Below are positions 35,001 to 45,400 of a DNA stretch of 64,000 nt, in pieces. This DNA comes from Branchiostoma floridae. Its lineage: Eukaryota; Chordata; Leptocardii; Amphioxiformes; Branchiostomatidae. The stretch's first letter is position 1. Every line of letters starts with the position of its first letter. The stretch spans positions 31,852,560-31,916,559 of the forward strand of contig NC_049982.1 of NCBI RefSeq assembly GCF_000003815.2. The letters run 5' to 3'. The notes under the pieces were generated by a model. That model was not told where the DNA came from and made no database searches. It was given only the letters and a program-made list of their open reading frames with translations. The position numbers and the translations under genes are program-made.

Positions 35001-35423
35001 ACACAAACACATGCATGCCCATGCATATATATACACATACACACAGTCACTAACTCACACACACACATATACACACACACTTTCAAATGCTCCACATATG
35101 TACATGTATGTAAAGCCAGAGAATCATGGTATCATATGACCCTGCTGAAGGGCAGTATATTCTGTGTGTGGATAAGAGCAAAATCTGTTGCATGATTAAC
35201 ATAAAACACGTTGCCTTGTAACCAATCCCAACCCTCCTGTTGTCCCCAGGATGTGTCCGGTGCCCTGAGTGTGGAGCAGGTTGGCTCAGCTCTGGACCTC
35301 GGGTCCTGCCGTTCCAACAGAGCTGCCCACATCCTGCCAACAGAGGTGCCGCCAGGCCTCCCCACCAAGACAGACAGCACAAAAAAGGCAGAGGAAATGC
35401 TGTCAACTCTGTCTAGGAGCTGA
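32058..35423 (+). CDS. ARL10: ARL10-like membrane-anchored ARF-family GTPase
   Basis: Four exons, 32058-32246, 32859-33021, 34233-34414 and 35250-35423, join in frame to give 235 residues. The N-terminus has a hydrophobic segment (about 17-37) followed by RYLRRRRGG, a membrane anchor that replaces the myristoylated helix of ordinary ARFs and is typical of ARL10. The P-loop is GLDGVGKSS, the switch I threonine is in PTEGFNV, and the guanine-specificity motif is NKQD, split by the last intron. Switch II reads WEIGGTENVRSYW: the catalytic glutamine of WDxGGQ is replaced by Thr, so slow or absent intrinsic GTP hydrolysis is expected. The end lacks a canonical SAK motif. ARL10 function is poorly known in any animal. 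The exon 3 end and its donor are partly duplicated in the following intron. ARL9 is the nearest alternative name. Confidence 0.87.
33124..33902. mobile_element. TAGCCTGGGTACCAT MITE, interrupted by a hAT-like element
   Basis: Ends GCTGGGGTACCATCCAG and CCGGATGGTACCCAGG are inverted and match the copy at 58993-59365. Shared internal blocks are AAATTAAGGAGTGGGTTCTAGA and GGGACCAATCAGCGCC. The element at 33205-33556 is inserted inside it. In ARL10 intron 2. Confidence 0.8.
33205..33556. mobile_element. Non-autonomous hAT-like transposon
   Basis: A 352-bp element with CAGGGCTCTAGCCAGC at the left and GCTGGCTAGAGCCCTG at the right. It is flanked by a perfect 8-bp duplication GTTCGATG (33197-33204 and 33557-33564). 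The 8-bp duplication and CAGGG ends are hAT hallmarks. Internal TTGACGG/CCGTCAA motifs are inverted. Related ends occur at 36220-36550 and about 47487-47822. Confidence 0.9.
34452..35080. repeat. CA/TACA microsatellite in ARL10-like intron 3
   Basis: About 600 bp of ACACAC and ATACATAC sequence, interrupted only by the partial exon copy. Open frames of His-Thr-Tyr repeats are its translation. Confidence 0.92.
34498..34594 (+). pseudogene. Partial duplicate of ARL10-like exon 3 end and donor
   Basis: 34499-34560 repeats 34369-34430 almost exactly: the last 46 bases of exon 3 (CCAGCTCTGAAGGGTGTTCC onward) plus the GTGGGTGCTGA donor region. GATACAAGTAAT then recurs in both. The copy lacks an acceptor, so it is not a full exon, but its GT donor is intact. 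Confidence 0.85.
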
Positions 35424-35449
35424 TGTAGTTAACTTAAAGATCACCCTTA

Positions 35450-35670
35450 CGGCGCGGTCACTTACATGTAGGTCGTGCGATCGTTGTACGATTTGGAAGC
35501 CATAGGATTTTCAAGCAGGGCATGACGGAACCAACCACTGACATGGATCCAAAACAGCATTTTGTGAACCAAAACAGTTGAACTTTGCAGGTGACGTACA
35601 TTTTGGTCCTCAAAAATGCCCGAAGTTAGTGATCGTACAACGATCGCACGACCTATATGTGACCGCGCCC
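35450..35670. mobile_element. Harbinger-like MITE, family C, copy 2
   Basis: Ends CGGCGCGGTCAC...GTAGGTCGTGCGATCG and CGATCGCACGACCTA...GTGACCGCGCCC, flanked by TTA (35447-35449 and 35671-35673). It begins 27 bp after the ARL10-like stop codon, so it is probably in the 3' UTR. Confidence 0.85.
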
Positions 35671-35883
35671 TTACATAGGCATTGATGGCTATGCATCTAT
35701 CTTGCAGTGCTGTCAGAAGGCCTGGGAGTATATAGGGAATAGGGAGTGGTCAGCGAACAGTAGTTGCAATATGCAACTTACGTCTTCAGCACACTTTAGA
35801 GCATTTTCACATGACGTGCTGACTTTGTCTGCTGACATGCTGGTGTCTCTATTTGCATATGGGGTGTCGTAGCTCACTCAATT

Positions 35884-35993
35884 GCTTGGAACATTGAAAT
35901 ATCTTGGAGCATTGAAATATCTTGGAACATTGAAATATCTTGGAACATTGAAATATCTTGGAACATTGAAATATCTTGGAACATTGAAATATC
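35884..35993. repeat. 18-bp minisatellite, six units
   Basis: Six near-identical CTTGGAACATTGAAATAT units. The 18-bp period keeps one frame open but there is no gene context. Confidence 0.9.
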
Positions 35994-36219
35994 TTCTGAT
36001 CCTTTCAACAACTACTATTGTAAATGCAGAAATATGTTTGCGGCTTTCGTGGTGGTCGCTTTACATGCAAACGCAAAACCGACGCAACAATTTTCCATTA
36101 CGGTGTGTGGCTACATTATATCATTATGAGTAGCCAAATCCCTTGGCAAATATTCTCCCCATAGCCAGTGTAGTTAGTCTGGTAAAGACGAAACGGCTAC
36201 AATAGAGAATACCCAGGGT

Positions 36220-36550
36220 CAGGGTTCTAGCCAGGATTTCATTTTAGCGTAGTGGGAATGGCATGGTAGCAAAGCGACCCATCAGGAGATTGATGAGATT
36301 TTGACAATGTTGAGTTAAAAGTTGGCACTCTGTTAACATCACGTAATTTGAAGGATTTTTGGTCAGTTTTGAATGGCATATCATCATTTTTCATTGTTCA
36401 GACATTGATTAGACATTGTTGAACAAGCAAATGATAGCAAAGCACCACTACACTAGTTAAAAATTAGCGTTGTGGCCCTTATTTTAGCGTAGTGGTCACA
36501 AATTTTAGCGTAGTGGCCCACTACGCTAAAATGCACTAGCGAGAACCCTG
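36220..36550. mobile_element. hAT-like non-autonomous element
   Basis: CAGGGTTCTAGCCAGGATTT at the left and ACTAGCGAGAACCCTG at the right, with repeated TTTTAGCGTAGTGG motifs inside. No target duplication remains, so assignment rests on its ends resembling the 33205 element. Confidence 0.65.
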
Positions 36551-38029
36551 GCTGTGTATGCTTAAACTGCAGTCAGTCAAAATGCAAACAGGGATATCAA
36601 CATGGTGTCAGACATATGGAAAGTGAATGAACACACTGTAAAGACACATATACATGGCACCAAATTTGTTCTACTTTGTAAATGACTTGTGGTGTGATTA
36701 AGTTTAAAGGATGTTGTCTGCTGATTGTCAGATTTCACATGATATTTTTTAAGAGAGATGGGTGTTTCTTGTTTACATACCTGTGGCAGCTTGACATTTT
36801 TGTTTTAAGTGATTGTGACAACAAATTGCAACGTTCCCTGAGTACAATAAGAGATCGAGAGGTCACGGTTGGATTCCCAGCATTGCTAAATGTTGGGCCA
36901 TACCTCGGGAGATATGGAATACCTTGTGTTGTATCCTATATCAAACATCTATGTTCATTGAATAATACTTAAAGGTAGAATGTAAACAAGTTGTGTTTTG
37001 GGTGTCGTTTGTGACACAATCACTTAAACTTTAGCAAACAACCTCCAGTTCAAGATATTTGGCTTTTAAGCTTAATCTGCTATGTATATTTTTTGGTGGT
37101 ATTATTATTTTTATTATTATTATTATTACAAGAGGGAAATCTGGGCCTACAGTGCACAGCATAGCTGCTGTGAACTGAGCTATGTGTCATGCCTAAACTA
37201 GAAATTCATTTGTGCCCCCACTTTGATTTCCATCAATTAACATGTGCCCTCAAACAGGGCATATCAAATCTTTGACATCATTCCAGTGAAGTAGCAAGTA
37301 CATCGCTTTTGACATATCAATGCTTCTTAATTAACTGGCTGTAAAAGACCTCCATGTAAGTACTGTAATGTATACTAGTATTTTTATCACTTTGTTTGGT
37401 GTGTTTTTTGAGTACAAGCAACGATATGTGACTATTTGTATGGACTTGGAAATGAAAATACATGTATATTAAGACAAGAAACTGTTATTTCCACTAACCA
37501 TAGCCTATCTGTTTAGAAGATATTCTAAAAAGTGTTTGAGTGAAGAATTATGAAATGTATCTAAAGTACAAGATGTTGAAGTGCTATACTATGTATTTGG
37601 GCCCAGGAATTGCTTCCCAGACAAAGGAAAAGTTTTACTTAATGCTGTTGATTGTGCAGAAAGTACAGTTATGATGTTTTTTTTAGTCTGTATATAGTCC
37701 AACATATTGTTGTGACAGTCACAGTTGGTATGTTTCAGGCCCACACTATGCTAGCCTTAGGGAAAGCCAAGCATTGGGAATATATTGGTGACATGATAAA
37801 CTTAAAAAACAGATGATTTTTGCCTAGTATGTTAAGGGACCAAGGTTACCTTCTTAACTTACCTGTCTTGTCAGGTAGGTATGGTTCAGTGTTACCTGTG
37901 CTACTTACTCATTTGTATGAGCGAAAAAAAAATACATGCAATCACTGTTGTTGACACGTAAATAAACTTGTATCTGTTCATGTAGACTTTCATGTTGACT
38001 TTTCACTGGTGTTTAATGAGTTTTTAGGA

Positions 38030-38335
38030 ATGTCCAATCAGAAGGAGAGTTCACAGAACATTGACCAATCAGAATAACACCAAGCAGGAAGGAATGATCA
38101 TACCCAGCAGGGAGGAATGTTCAATACAGTGGAATTTTGAAAAGATTTGACATGCCAAGATTGCAATGTGACGAATATTTTATGGAAAAATGGTTTCAAA
38201 ATGAAATCTATAATCTTTTGTACCAAAAAGGCAAATGCTTTGTTTACTCGGTGGCCTTATTCAGTGGTTATAGCAAATGACCAGGCATTAAGACACCATA
38301 TACACCTCAGGGCAGGTCATTAACCCTTTATTGAC
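38030..38335. repeat. Dispersed repeat, second copy
   Basis: Shares GACCAATCAGAATAAC, CCCAGCAGGGAGGAATGTT, GATTTGACATGC and CATATACACCTC with 2404-2865 in the same order. Old and divergent. Confidence 0.65.
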
Positions 38336-38834
38336 TTTGTACTAGGATGCTGTACTATACGTAATCTACATTAACACGAATAGCGTATATGAAAGATAAC
38401 ATTTTCTTGCTCACTTCTCCACTGCAAACTGTATTTCCATTGTGTGGCTACTTCTGTTTTAAGTACAAACTACTGACTTTTGCCATGTCAAATTTAGGTG
38501 CCACGAATTAAAATGAGTTAACAATACAGTCAAACCTGTACAAATGGTCACTTTTTGGTGGTTTAAGCAATTTTTCCCATTGACACAAACAAGTGATGAA
38601 CCTTGCCTATAGTGACAGTGTCCACATCGATTTCATCCTCAAGTCTTGTAGTCAAGTCAAAAACTGTGTACTAGTAGGCTTCTGCCGTCCCCCATGCATG
38701 AATTTCTATTCTGTATATCAATTTGTTTTTAAACCACGTAATATGTGCAAATAAATAAAGAACAAAGTGATCTCCTTTGGCAGTTTTGACTGTAGTTGCA
38801 CATGTACTGATCTCATACAGGTTAGTCTTAGCTA

Positions 38835-41581
38835 CTACTCTGAGTCTGAGGCAGAAGCTACATCCTCTACTGTCTCTATAGGTGGCCACCCTGGCAGCAT
38901 GTCCCCCCACTCGCTCATCCGGGCACACCTGTACAGCGGCTTCCCGTGCTTCCTACCGGTTAGAACCGCATCCTGAAGCTGTCCGTTCCCCAGGCACATC
39001 CTACAGTGGACGTGCCGCGGGCGCCTCAGCACCGGCCGCACGATCCTCGGCCACCTGATTGACTCCTCACTCCTCTGCCCCTTACGCAGCACAACATACG
39101 AGAAGGTTTCGAACAAGGAAGAGTTACCGTCGCTCTTTGGCGGCACTGGCATGAAGTTAGGAGGTTGGTAAGACTGCTGAAAGTTGCAGGGTGTTCTGGA
39201 ATTGTCTGCAAGACGAGGGCATGATGTGTCGTGTGGACATGGGGAGAACACATGAGCACTGGGCTGGTCACTTGACTGTGGCTGGTCACTCGACTGTGGC
39301 TGGTCACTCGACTGTGGCTGGTCACTCGACTGTGGCTGGTCACTCGACTGTGGCTGGTCATTCAACAGTGGCTGGTCACTCAACTGTGGATGGTCACTCG
39401 ACTGTGACTGGTCTGGACCAGCAGACTCATCTTCAACATCCGGGTCAAGGACATCTGAGAACAAAGAAATGAAAGATCAGTTCCCAAAGAATCTTTTTTT
39501 CTAGTGCAGTACTGTTAGAAAAAGTATTTTTTGAGCTTATCAATATGTTATTGGCTATATATAACTTATAAGTCATACAAATTGCAACTAAACTGAAGAC
39601 AGAGAGGTTTTGTTTTGCAGGACAGGTGGTTTCCAAAAAAGGTTTCTGCCAGTCAAGCATGGATTTTTGCTTAGCTACCCATCAATGTTCACTCCCCATT
39701 TCACCAGTTTTTCCCCATAGTATTCTACATGGTTTCAATCTGAATAGGATCACATGGTTGCTAAGTGTCAGAGTGCTAAGTGTCAAAGTTCATCATGATT
39801 TCCCAACAGCTATTGGGAAAAACAGTAGCATGTAAGCCCTTTCACAGAGATCAGAACGCATGTGCGGCAAATGGAATTCTAGGTAAAGATAAAGGCCCAC
39901 AAAAAGTAAACAACCCCATGAGAACATTGTCATACAAATCGATACAATGGTTGAGCAGGGCTCGAAATACATTTTTGGGAATAGGTGCACTGGTGCACCC
40001 AACCTAGAAAATTGGGTGCACCAAAATATTTTTGGGTGCACCACATAAAATAATGTCGAATATCAGAATAACCTAATTGCAAACCTACTAAAGTAGTAAT
40101 TTTAACGGCTTTCTTCAGAAATCGGAAGTACCATGACAGACATTTTATCATCTTTCTAACACATAGATGTCAAGAATATGGTGTTAACTTAGTATACTGA
40201 CATCTTTACATACATAAGCCTATGAAAATATTTGGGTACACCCTGTGCACCCACAGAAAAAAATGGGGTGCACAGCTCCTATTTTGGGTGCACCTGGGTG
40301 CACAAAACCCCAGTATTCCCAGCCCTGTTGAGACAAGGACTGTTCCTTTTTCAAGGCCTTTACCTTTGACATATGTCCTGTTGCCGCACATGCATTTTGA
40401 TCTCTGAAAGGGCTTATTGCTTATGCTGGCAATCAAGCTCATTTTAGCCAGTAAAAACTTTGACCATAGGCTTAGACCACAATGCAGAACACTGCACATG
40501 CACACTTGAACTGTGAAATGCCTTATTGGTGGTACCAACCTTCTGTCAGTGTTCCCCTGATACTAGCCTTGCCACTGAGCACCAGATCTCTTGCCTCCAT
40601 CACCATCTTGTGTCCTTCGTTTGTTCCATTCTCCACGATCACCAGGAACTGCGAAGTCTTCCTCCACAGCCTGCGTACCACCCTCATCCTCTGTACCGCG
40701 CTCGGCTGTTCGCTCAGCGAGTACGCGCACACCACCAGGTCGTGCTTGATGTTCGGATTCGGCAGCTCGTACTGTCTGAAGAAGATGTTTGGGTGGAGAA
40801 GCTTCCCGTTTTCTTCGCCACCCCTCAAGAGGAGTTCTGCGAGGTCGTTCATAGACGACGATGTATCGAAACAAGAGTACTCTCTCAGCCAGTGCCCCCA
40901 GATAGTATGAGCAGCCCATACAGTCATCCCTGCTCCCGAACCGTAGTCCATCAATGTCATAGGGCGGAATTTGGGTTCTCGCTTACTGAGCTCCGCGAGT
41001 ACGCGATAAGTGGCGGCGTACACACCCGGCGCCTTCCCCACGAGATATGCCAACCCTGTTGCCTGATTCCACGTTACAGGCTGCCAGTGGTACAGCTGTT
41101 GCTGCACTTTTTTCATGACTTTACGCTCAACTTTCTTCTGCTGTATTCGTGCCTTTTCATCCATCAGATTCTCCTCCTCTTGGAGTAGGCCTTGCTGGGT
41201 GTACTCTTCTGCAATCTCTTGTGCTTTCCTTCTGACTTCAGCGTCTTCAACGGGCCGCTTTCTACTCCACAGGTAGTTCGTAAGATACGTGGCGTTCTGT
41301 TTCAACTGATTTGCAGGCGCGCCCGTGCGTTGTAAGGTTGTTTCTACCGCCTCCACGAGTCGTTCAGGCAGACGCACCGTCTTCACGTGCAGTTTTCCTG
41401 GGTGTTTCTTCGGCTTCGTATTCCCCAGAATGTCCACGATGTCACTTCCTGCTAAGCCTGGTGCTTGTTGGGAGCTAGATTGTACCACTGCACTGGTTTT
41501 AAACCTATGCTGGGCGAAAGCGACACGAAAATGCCAACAAAATCGGAGCAAAACGTGTTTCTTCGTGATGGAGGCAGCCAT
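38835..41581 (-). CDS. METTL17: METTL17 (Rsm22-type) mitoribosome assembly factor
   Basis: Two coding exons, 40540-41581 and 38835-39454, join in frame (donor GTTGGT, acceptor CTCAG) to give 553 residues. MAASITKKHVLLRFCWHFRV at the N-terminus looks like a mitochondrial presequence; I chose this ATG over one 120 bases upstream because of that and its AAGATGGCT context. The Rossmann methyltransferase motif is MDYGSGAGMTVWAA. Exon 2 carries the Fe-S cysteines expected in METTL17/Rsm22: Cys420 and Cys426 (PCPHDTSCPR), Cys437 (PCNF) and Cys498 or Cys501 (HCRMC). RWPRIV-PVLRRPRHVHC and LYRCAR-SEWGDMLP match the family end. It acts in the mitochondrial matrix on small-subunit assembly. It is about 100 residues longer than I recall for human METTL17, largely because of an in-frame SSDQPQ minisatellite just before the first Fe-S cysteine. 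Confidence 0.94.
39262..39414 (-). repeat. In-frame 18-bp minisatellite in METTL17
   Basis: About eight 18-bp units (GTGGCTGGTCACTCGACT on the plus strand). On the coding strand the central five encode PQSSDQ exactly, and outer units are degenerate (PQLSDQ, PLLNDQ). The region is about residues 363-412. The period is a multiple of three, so copy-number change keeps the reading frame. Confidence 0.95.
39956..40327. mobile_element. hAT5-like non-autonomous transposon, copy 1
   Basis: A 372-bp element from CAGGGCTCGAAATACATTTT to AGCCCTG with many GGGTGCACC motifs, flanked by a 5-bp duplication TTGAG (39951-39955 and 40328-40332). It lies in the METTL17 intron. Five-base duplications with CAGGG ends fit the hAT5 group. 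Confidence 0.85.
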
Positions 41582-41592
41582 CTTGAAAAATG

Positions 41593-41605
41593 TGACCTCT
41601 GACCT
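41593..41605 (+). promoter_or_regulatory. DR1 nuclear-receptor element, proximal
   Basis: TGACCTCTGACCT is two perfect AGGTCA half-sites (minus strand) separated by one base, only 12 bp upstream of the METTL17 ATG. The following TTGG makes the second half-site CCAAGGTCA, an ERR-type extended half-site. Confidence 0.55.
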
Positions 41606-41753
41606 TGGAATGAAGCCTAATAACTTCTTTGACGAAGAACCAAATCCTTTATGACAACTTATAGATGATCTAAGATCCATTACTTTTACATCTAGTATCA
41701 AAGATATTTGAGAAAAATAGAGTATTCAAGTGTTTTTTTTACTTGAGTTAGCG

Positions 41754-41766
41754 TGACCTTTGACCT
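41754..41766 (+). promoter_or_regulatory. DR1 nuclear-receptor element, distal
   Basis: TGACCTTTGACCT is the perfect consensus DR1 (AGGTCAAAGGTCA on the minus strand), bound in animals by HNF4, RXR heterodimers and COUP-TF. It is 173 bp upstream of the METTL17 ATG and in the shared interval with PEBP1. Confidence 0.6.
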
Positions 41767-42419
41767 CCCTGACACAACTAGGCCATCACATGGTATCAAG
41801 CACAAGTGAACTGAAGAAGTTCAGGAGGTTTCACCAAGGAGGTTCTTACGTAAGTTTTCCTTAATAATAAGCTATTTAAGTGCTGACAACTTTGAAATGC
41901 AACTGGTCACCAGTCTCTCACATTTATAAAGCAAACCTTAATAGGGAATTCTTTAATATTTCTTCTCTCTTGCAGGGCCTCAAATTATTGCCAGCACAGA
42001 TGATAGTATATTTGCTCTGCTGCTGAGTCATCGTGACACACACTACAAAGTTATCAGTTGTAGTGCACCTGTGTCATAAATGATCTTTGACAACATACCT
42101 AGCGGATCGCTTCTGTATTGCCTCAATCTTGTCTTGCAACGCATTTGGGCATTCTGGTCTTGGTTCAGACTTTTTTGATAATTCATTGGGGGCCGGACGG
42201 ATGTTGGGCAGGCTGCTATAAGCGGGATTTAATCAGGCTAATGTGGCAGCAAAAATGGAAATGTTCTGGATAACGGAATCTTCAACTTATTGACATTTTC
42301 TGCCAATTTATGGCACATATGGGGTTGTGTATTTATGGAAAGAAATCAAATGTTTTGTTTCATCAATATTTTTTGCATCAAGTTTGTTGTATCTAAAATT
42401 GCAATTGTTGTTTCAGATA

Positions 42420-45400
42420 ATGGCTGCTGAAGCATTTAAGAAACACGAGGTCGTTCCAGACGTGATTGACAAAGCTCCATCAAATGTGATAGAGGTAGGT
42501 GTCATAATTAACATCATGGAACTTGTCTGAACTTTAATAACATAATAATTAGCCACTGTGTCAGTACTCTAGTAATGTTCCGGCACCTACAGACCACATC
42601 TAGTGCAGTGATAGACATAATAGAAGACATTACAACAACAACATATCCTTAGAGTACAAATATACAAATTTATTTTGTGCAAAGCCCTGCTGGTCAACCA
42701 ACCGTTGACATAAGATAATCTGTAAACCAAGTTACCAACCGACAGACAGCAATGTAGTTACATCTTAGGCCACACCAATTTAATTTCTTGGTTCACGGAT
42801 TTTTTCATAAAAAATATAGAGCGAGAGGGCGAAATAAAAATAAGAATTGTACTAGTAAAATGGTTGGGGTAAAGGTAATGGCTAATCCAAAACATAAAGA
42901 ATAAAAAGTTTTCAGCTTGAAAAAAGTACGAAAACACTATTACTGTACAGTAACAGCACCTGTACCCACACAAATATAAAGGCCAATTTGCTACACCAGA
43001 AAGTTAGTGAATGGTTTCATTAATGGTGAAAATTTGCTGAGTGGTAATTTTTATTTTTTTTCCAGAAAATAGGAGCGAGCGAATCCGTGAACCAAGAAAT
43101 TAAATTGGTGTGGCCTTACAATAAAATGAAAACAAACACTGTGACCACTTGTGGGGTTGTGTGGCGCAATTGGCAGGGTGCAATAAAAGCAAAAAACTTA
43201 ATGTGCAGTGCCATGTTTTATGCGGTCAACAAACACATTCAATTTTTTGTCCATTTTAAGAACATGTAAAAATGGTGTGCCTAACTTTCAGTAGCTTCCT
43301 AATTCATATCAGATTGATGGGTTGGGTTTTTGTGCACGTTAAAAATTTGCGTGTTTAAAATATGCAAATTAGCTGATTCCCTGGGGATTCAAAAACGTTT
43401 TTGCAGCTTAAAAAAGATGAAACAAAATGAAATTTAAGTATCATTCTAGAGTACAACATTGCTTGCTGTAAATATTCCAGGAGTCTTAAAGTGATTTTTA
43501 GATGTTAAGTTTTAACGCGCAACAAAGGTTGAAATTTGCATGTAAAACAATCTGCTTGAGAAAAGATGAAATGAAGCTTATAGAATGGAGAAAAGCCTCA
43601 AGCTGTTATATTTTACAATACAAAGCCTCATATTAGTAATTTTTCCATGTATATGTGTCAAATTTAAGTGATTTTGAAATATTCTGGATATGCAAATTAA
43701 CCTATTCCCAAGGGACCTAAAAATCAGTGACTTTTCAAACCAAAAATTCAGGTAACAAATGGAAAATCACAAAAAGCGGTCACATTTTTCTGCCAAAGAA
43801 TTTCTCACTACACATTTTCAAAGATATTTCAAGAACTTAAGTTTTAACGCACAGATTTTTAATGCGCACACAGATTTGTAACGCGCAGAAAACCCGTTCC
43901 CAGATTAATTATAGGTGCCAGAAGATGGGGCATAATTTTGATTATACAAAAAAATGTATCATTGCCGTTTCAGCTAAGCTATGGTGCTGTCAAGATTGAA
44001 CAGGGCAACGTGGTCACCCCAACACAGGTTAGACCTAGACAGCTTTTATTGTTCCTTTATTGTTCCTTTTCTGTAGTAATGGTAGTTAATATGTTCCTTT
44101 TCTGTAGTAATGGTAGTTAATATGTTCCTTTTCTGTAGTAATGGTAGTTAATATGTTCCTTTTCTGTAGTAATGGTAGTTAATATGATCCTTTTCTGTAG
44201 TAATGGTAGTTAATATATTCCTTTTCTGTAGTAATGGTAGTTAATATATTCCTTTTCTGTAGTAATGGTAGTTCAAATTCAATATAGCTTTACAATCTGC
44301 ATTGTGCTCCAATTGAGGACAGTATAGGAAATACATGTGTATGTCATAATTCATAAAAATATGTGTTTCTGCAATTGTTGTTCAGGTGAAGGACCGACCA
44401 ACTGTGTTGAACTGGCCAGCTGAAGACGGTGCACTTTATACACTCATCAAAACGGGTAACTTAACTTTTATCTTCTGAATAAACATACCAGTACATGTAC
44501 ATTTATTGGGGGGGAGGGGGGTCGGGAAATTCACCTGGTACGGTCTTAGAGTTATGCGTTTTCCACCCATGTTCCCCTGGAATATCTGAGGTACTGTAAA
44601 TGCAGAAATGTTCGCGGTGGATTAATGTTTGCGGTTTTCGCGGTGACCACTTCACCGCGACATTAAAACCACCGCGAACATTTTTTTCTATTATGGTATT
44701 AGACTGCAGTCTATGGTGCTACCACGAACTTAAAACCACCGCGAAAAGTCCTTTTTTCCGATAACGCAAAATTTAATCCCCACGAACTTAAATGCATTTA
44801 CAGTATCTCAGATTCATCTCAAGCCAAACATTAATATAAATATTTGTACTATCTTTTGGTCAAAATATTTAGGGAGTGCAGCTAATCTCAGATACATTTG
44901 AATACACAACGATAGATGATCCTGAGATACTATGCCACCTGTCTTGGTTAGGTTTTTCTAAATGCAGGGCTCGAAATTCATTTTTGGGATTAGGTGCACT
45001 GGTGCACCCAGCCTAAAAATTTGGGTGCACAAAAAAATTTTGGGGTGCGCCACATAAGATAAAGTATAATATCATAATAACCTAAGTGCAAACCTACTTT
45101 GGAGCATTATTTCTATAACACATAGATGCAAGGAGGTTCCTTTTTCAACTTTCTTGATAGATATCAAGAATATGGCGTTTATTAGTATACTGACACCTTT
45201 ACATACTTAAGCCTATGAAAACATTTTAAGAAATTAGGTGCACAGCTCCTGAATTTTGGGTGCACAAAACCCCATTATTTTGAGCCCTGAAATGTATCTA
45301 CATGTAAGTTTCCGTGGATTTGATTTTGCGGTAGCAGGAAAACAGAGTGTAAAATTGCGGTGGTTCCCAGTAGCACCATAAAATGTAGTCAAATACTGTA

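Larger units (their letters stand above)
35994..38834. other. Intergenic, ARL10-like to METTL17 (3' to 3')
   Basis: Contains a diverged family B fragment (36015-36125), the hAT-like element at 36220-36550, a TTA microsatellite at about 37104-37130 and the repeat at 38030-38335. No gene recognised. Confidence 0.55.
41582..42416. promoter_or_regulatory. Divergent promoter interval, METTL17 and PEBP1
   Basis: METTL17 reads left and PEBP1 reads right from this 835-bp interval. CAAGATGGCTGCC over the METTL17 start resembles a YY1 site (CAAGATGGC). PEBP1 must begin with an untranslated exon here, since its first coding exon follows a TGTTTCAG acceptor at 42416. Confidence 0.5.

Noticed and set aside
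35882-36133. LGTLKYLGTLKYL repeat protein
   Set aside because: Translation of an 18-bp minisatellite in the intergenic region; no flanking gene structure.
40526-41188. 220-residue plus-strand frame
   Set aside because: Exact antisense of METTL17 exon 1, whose protein is well supported.
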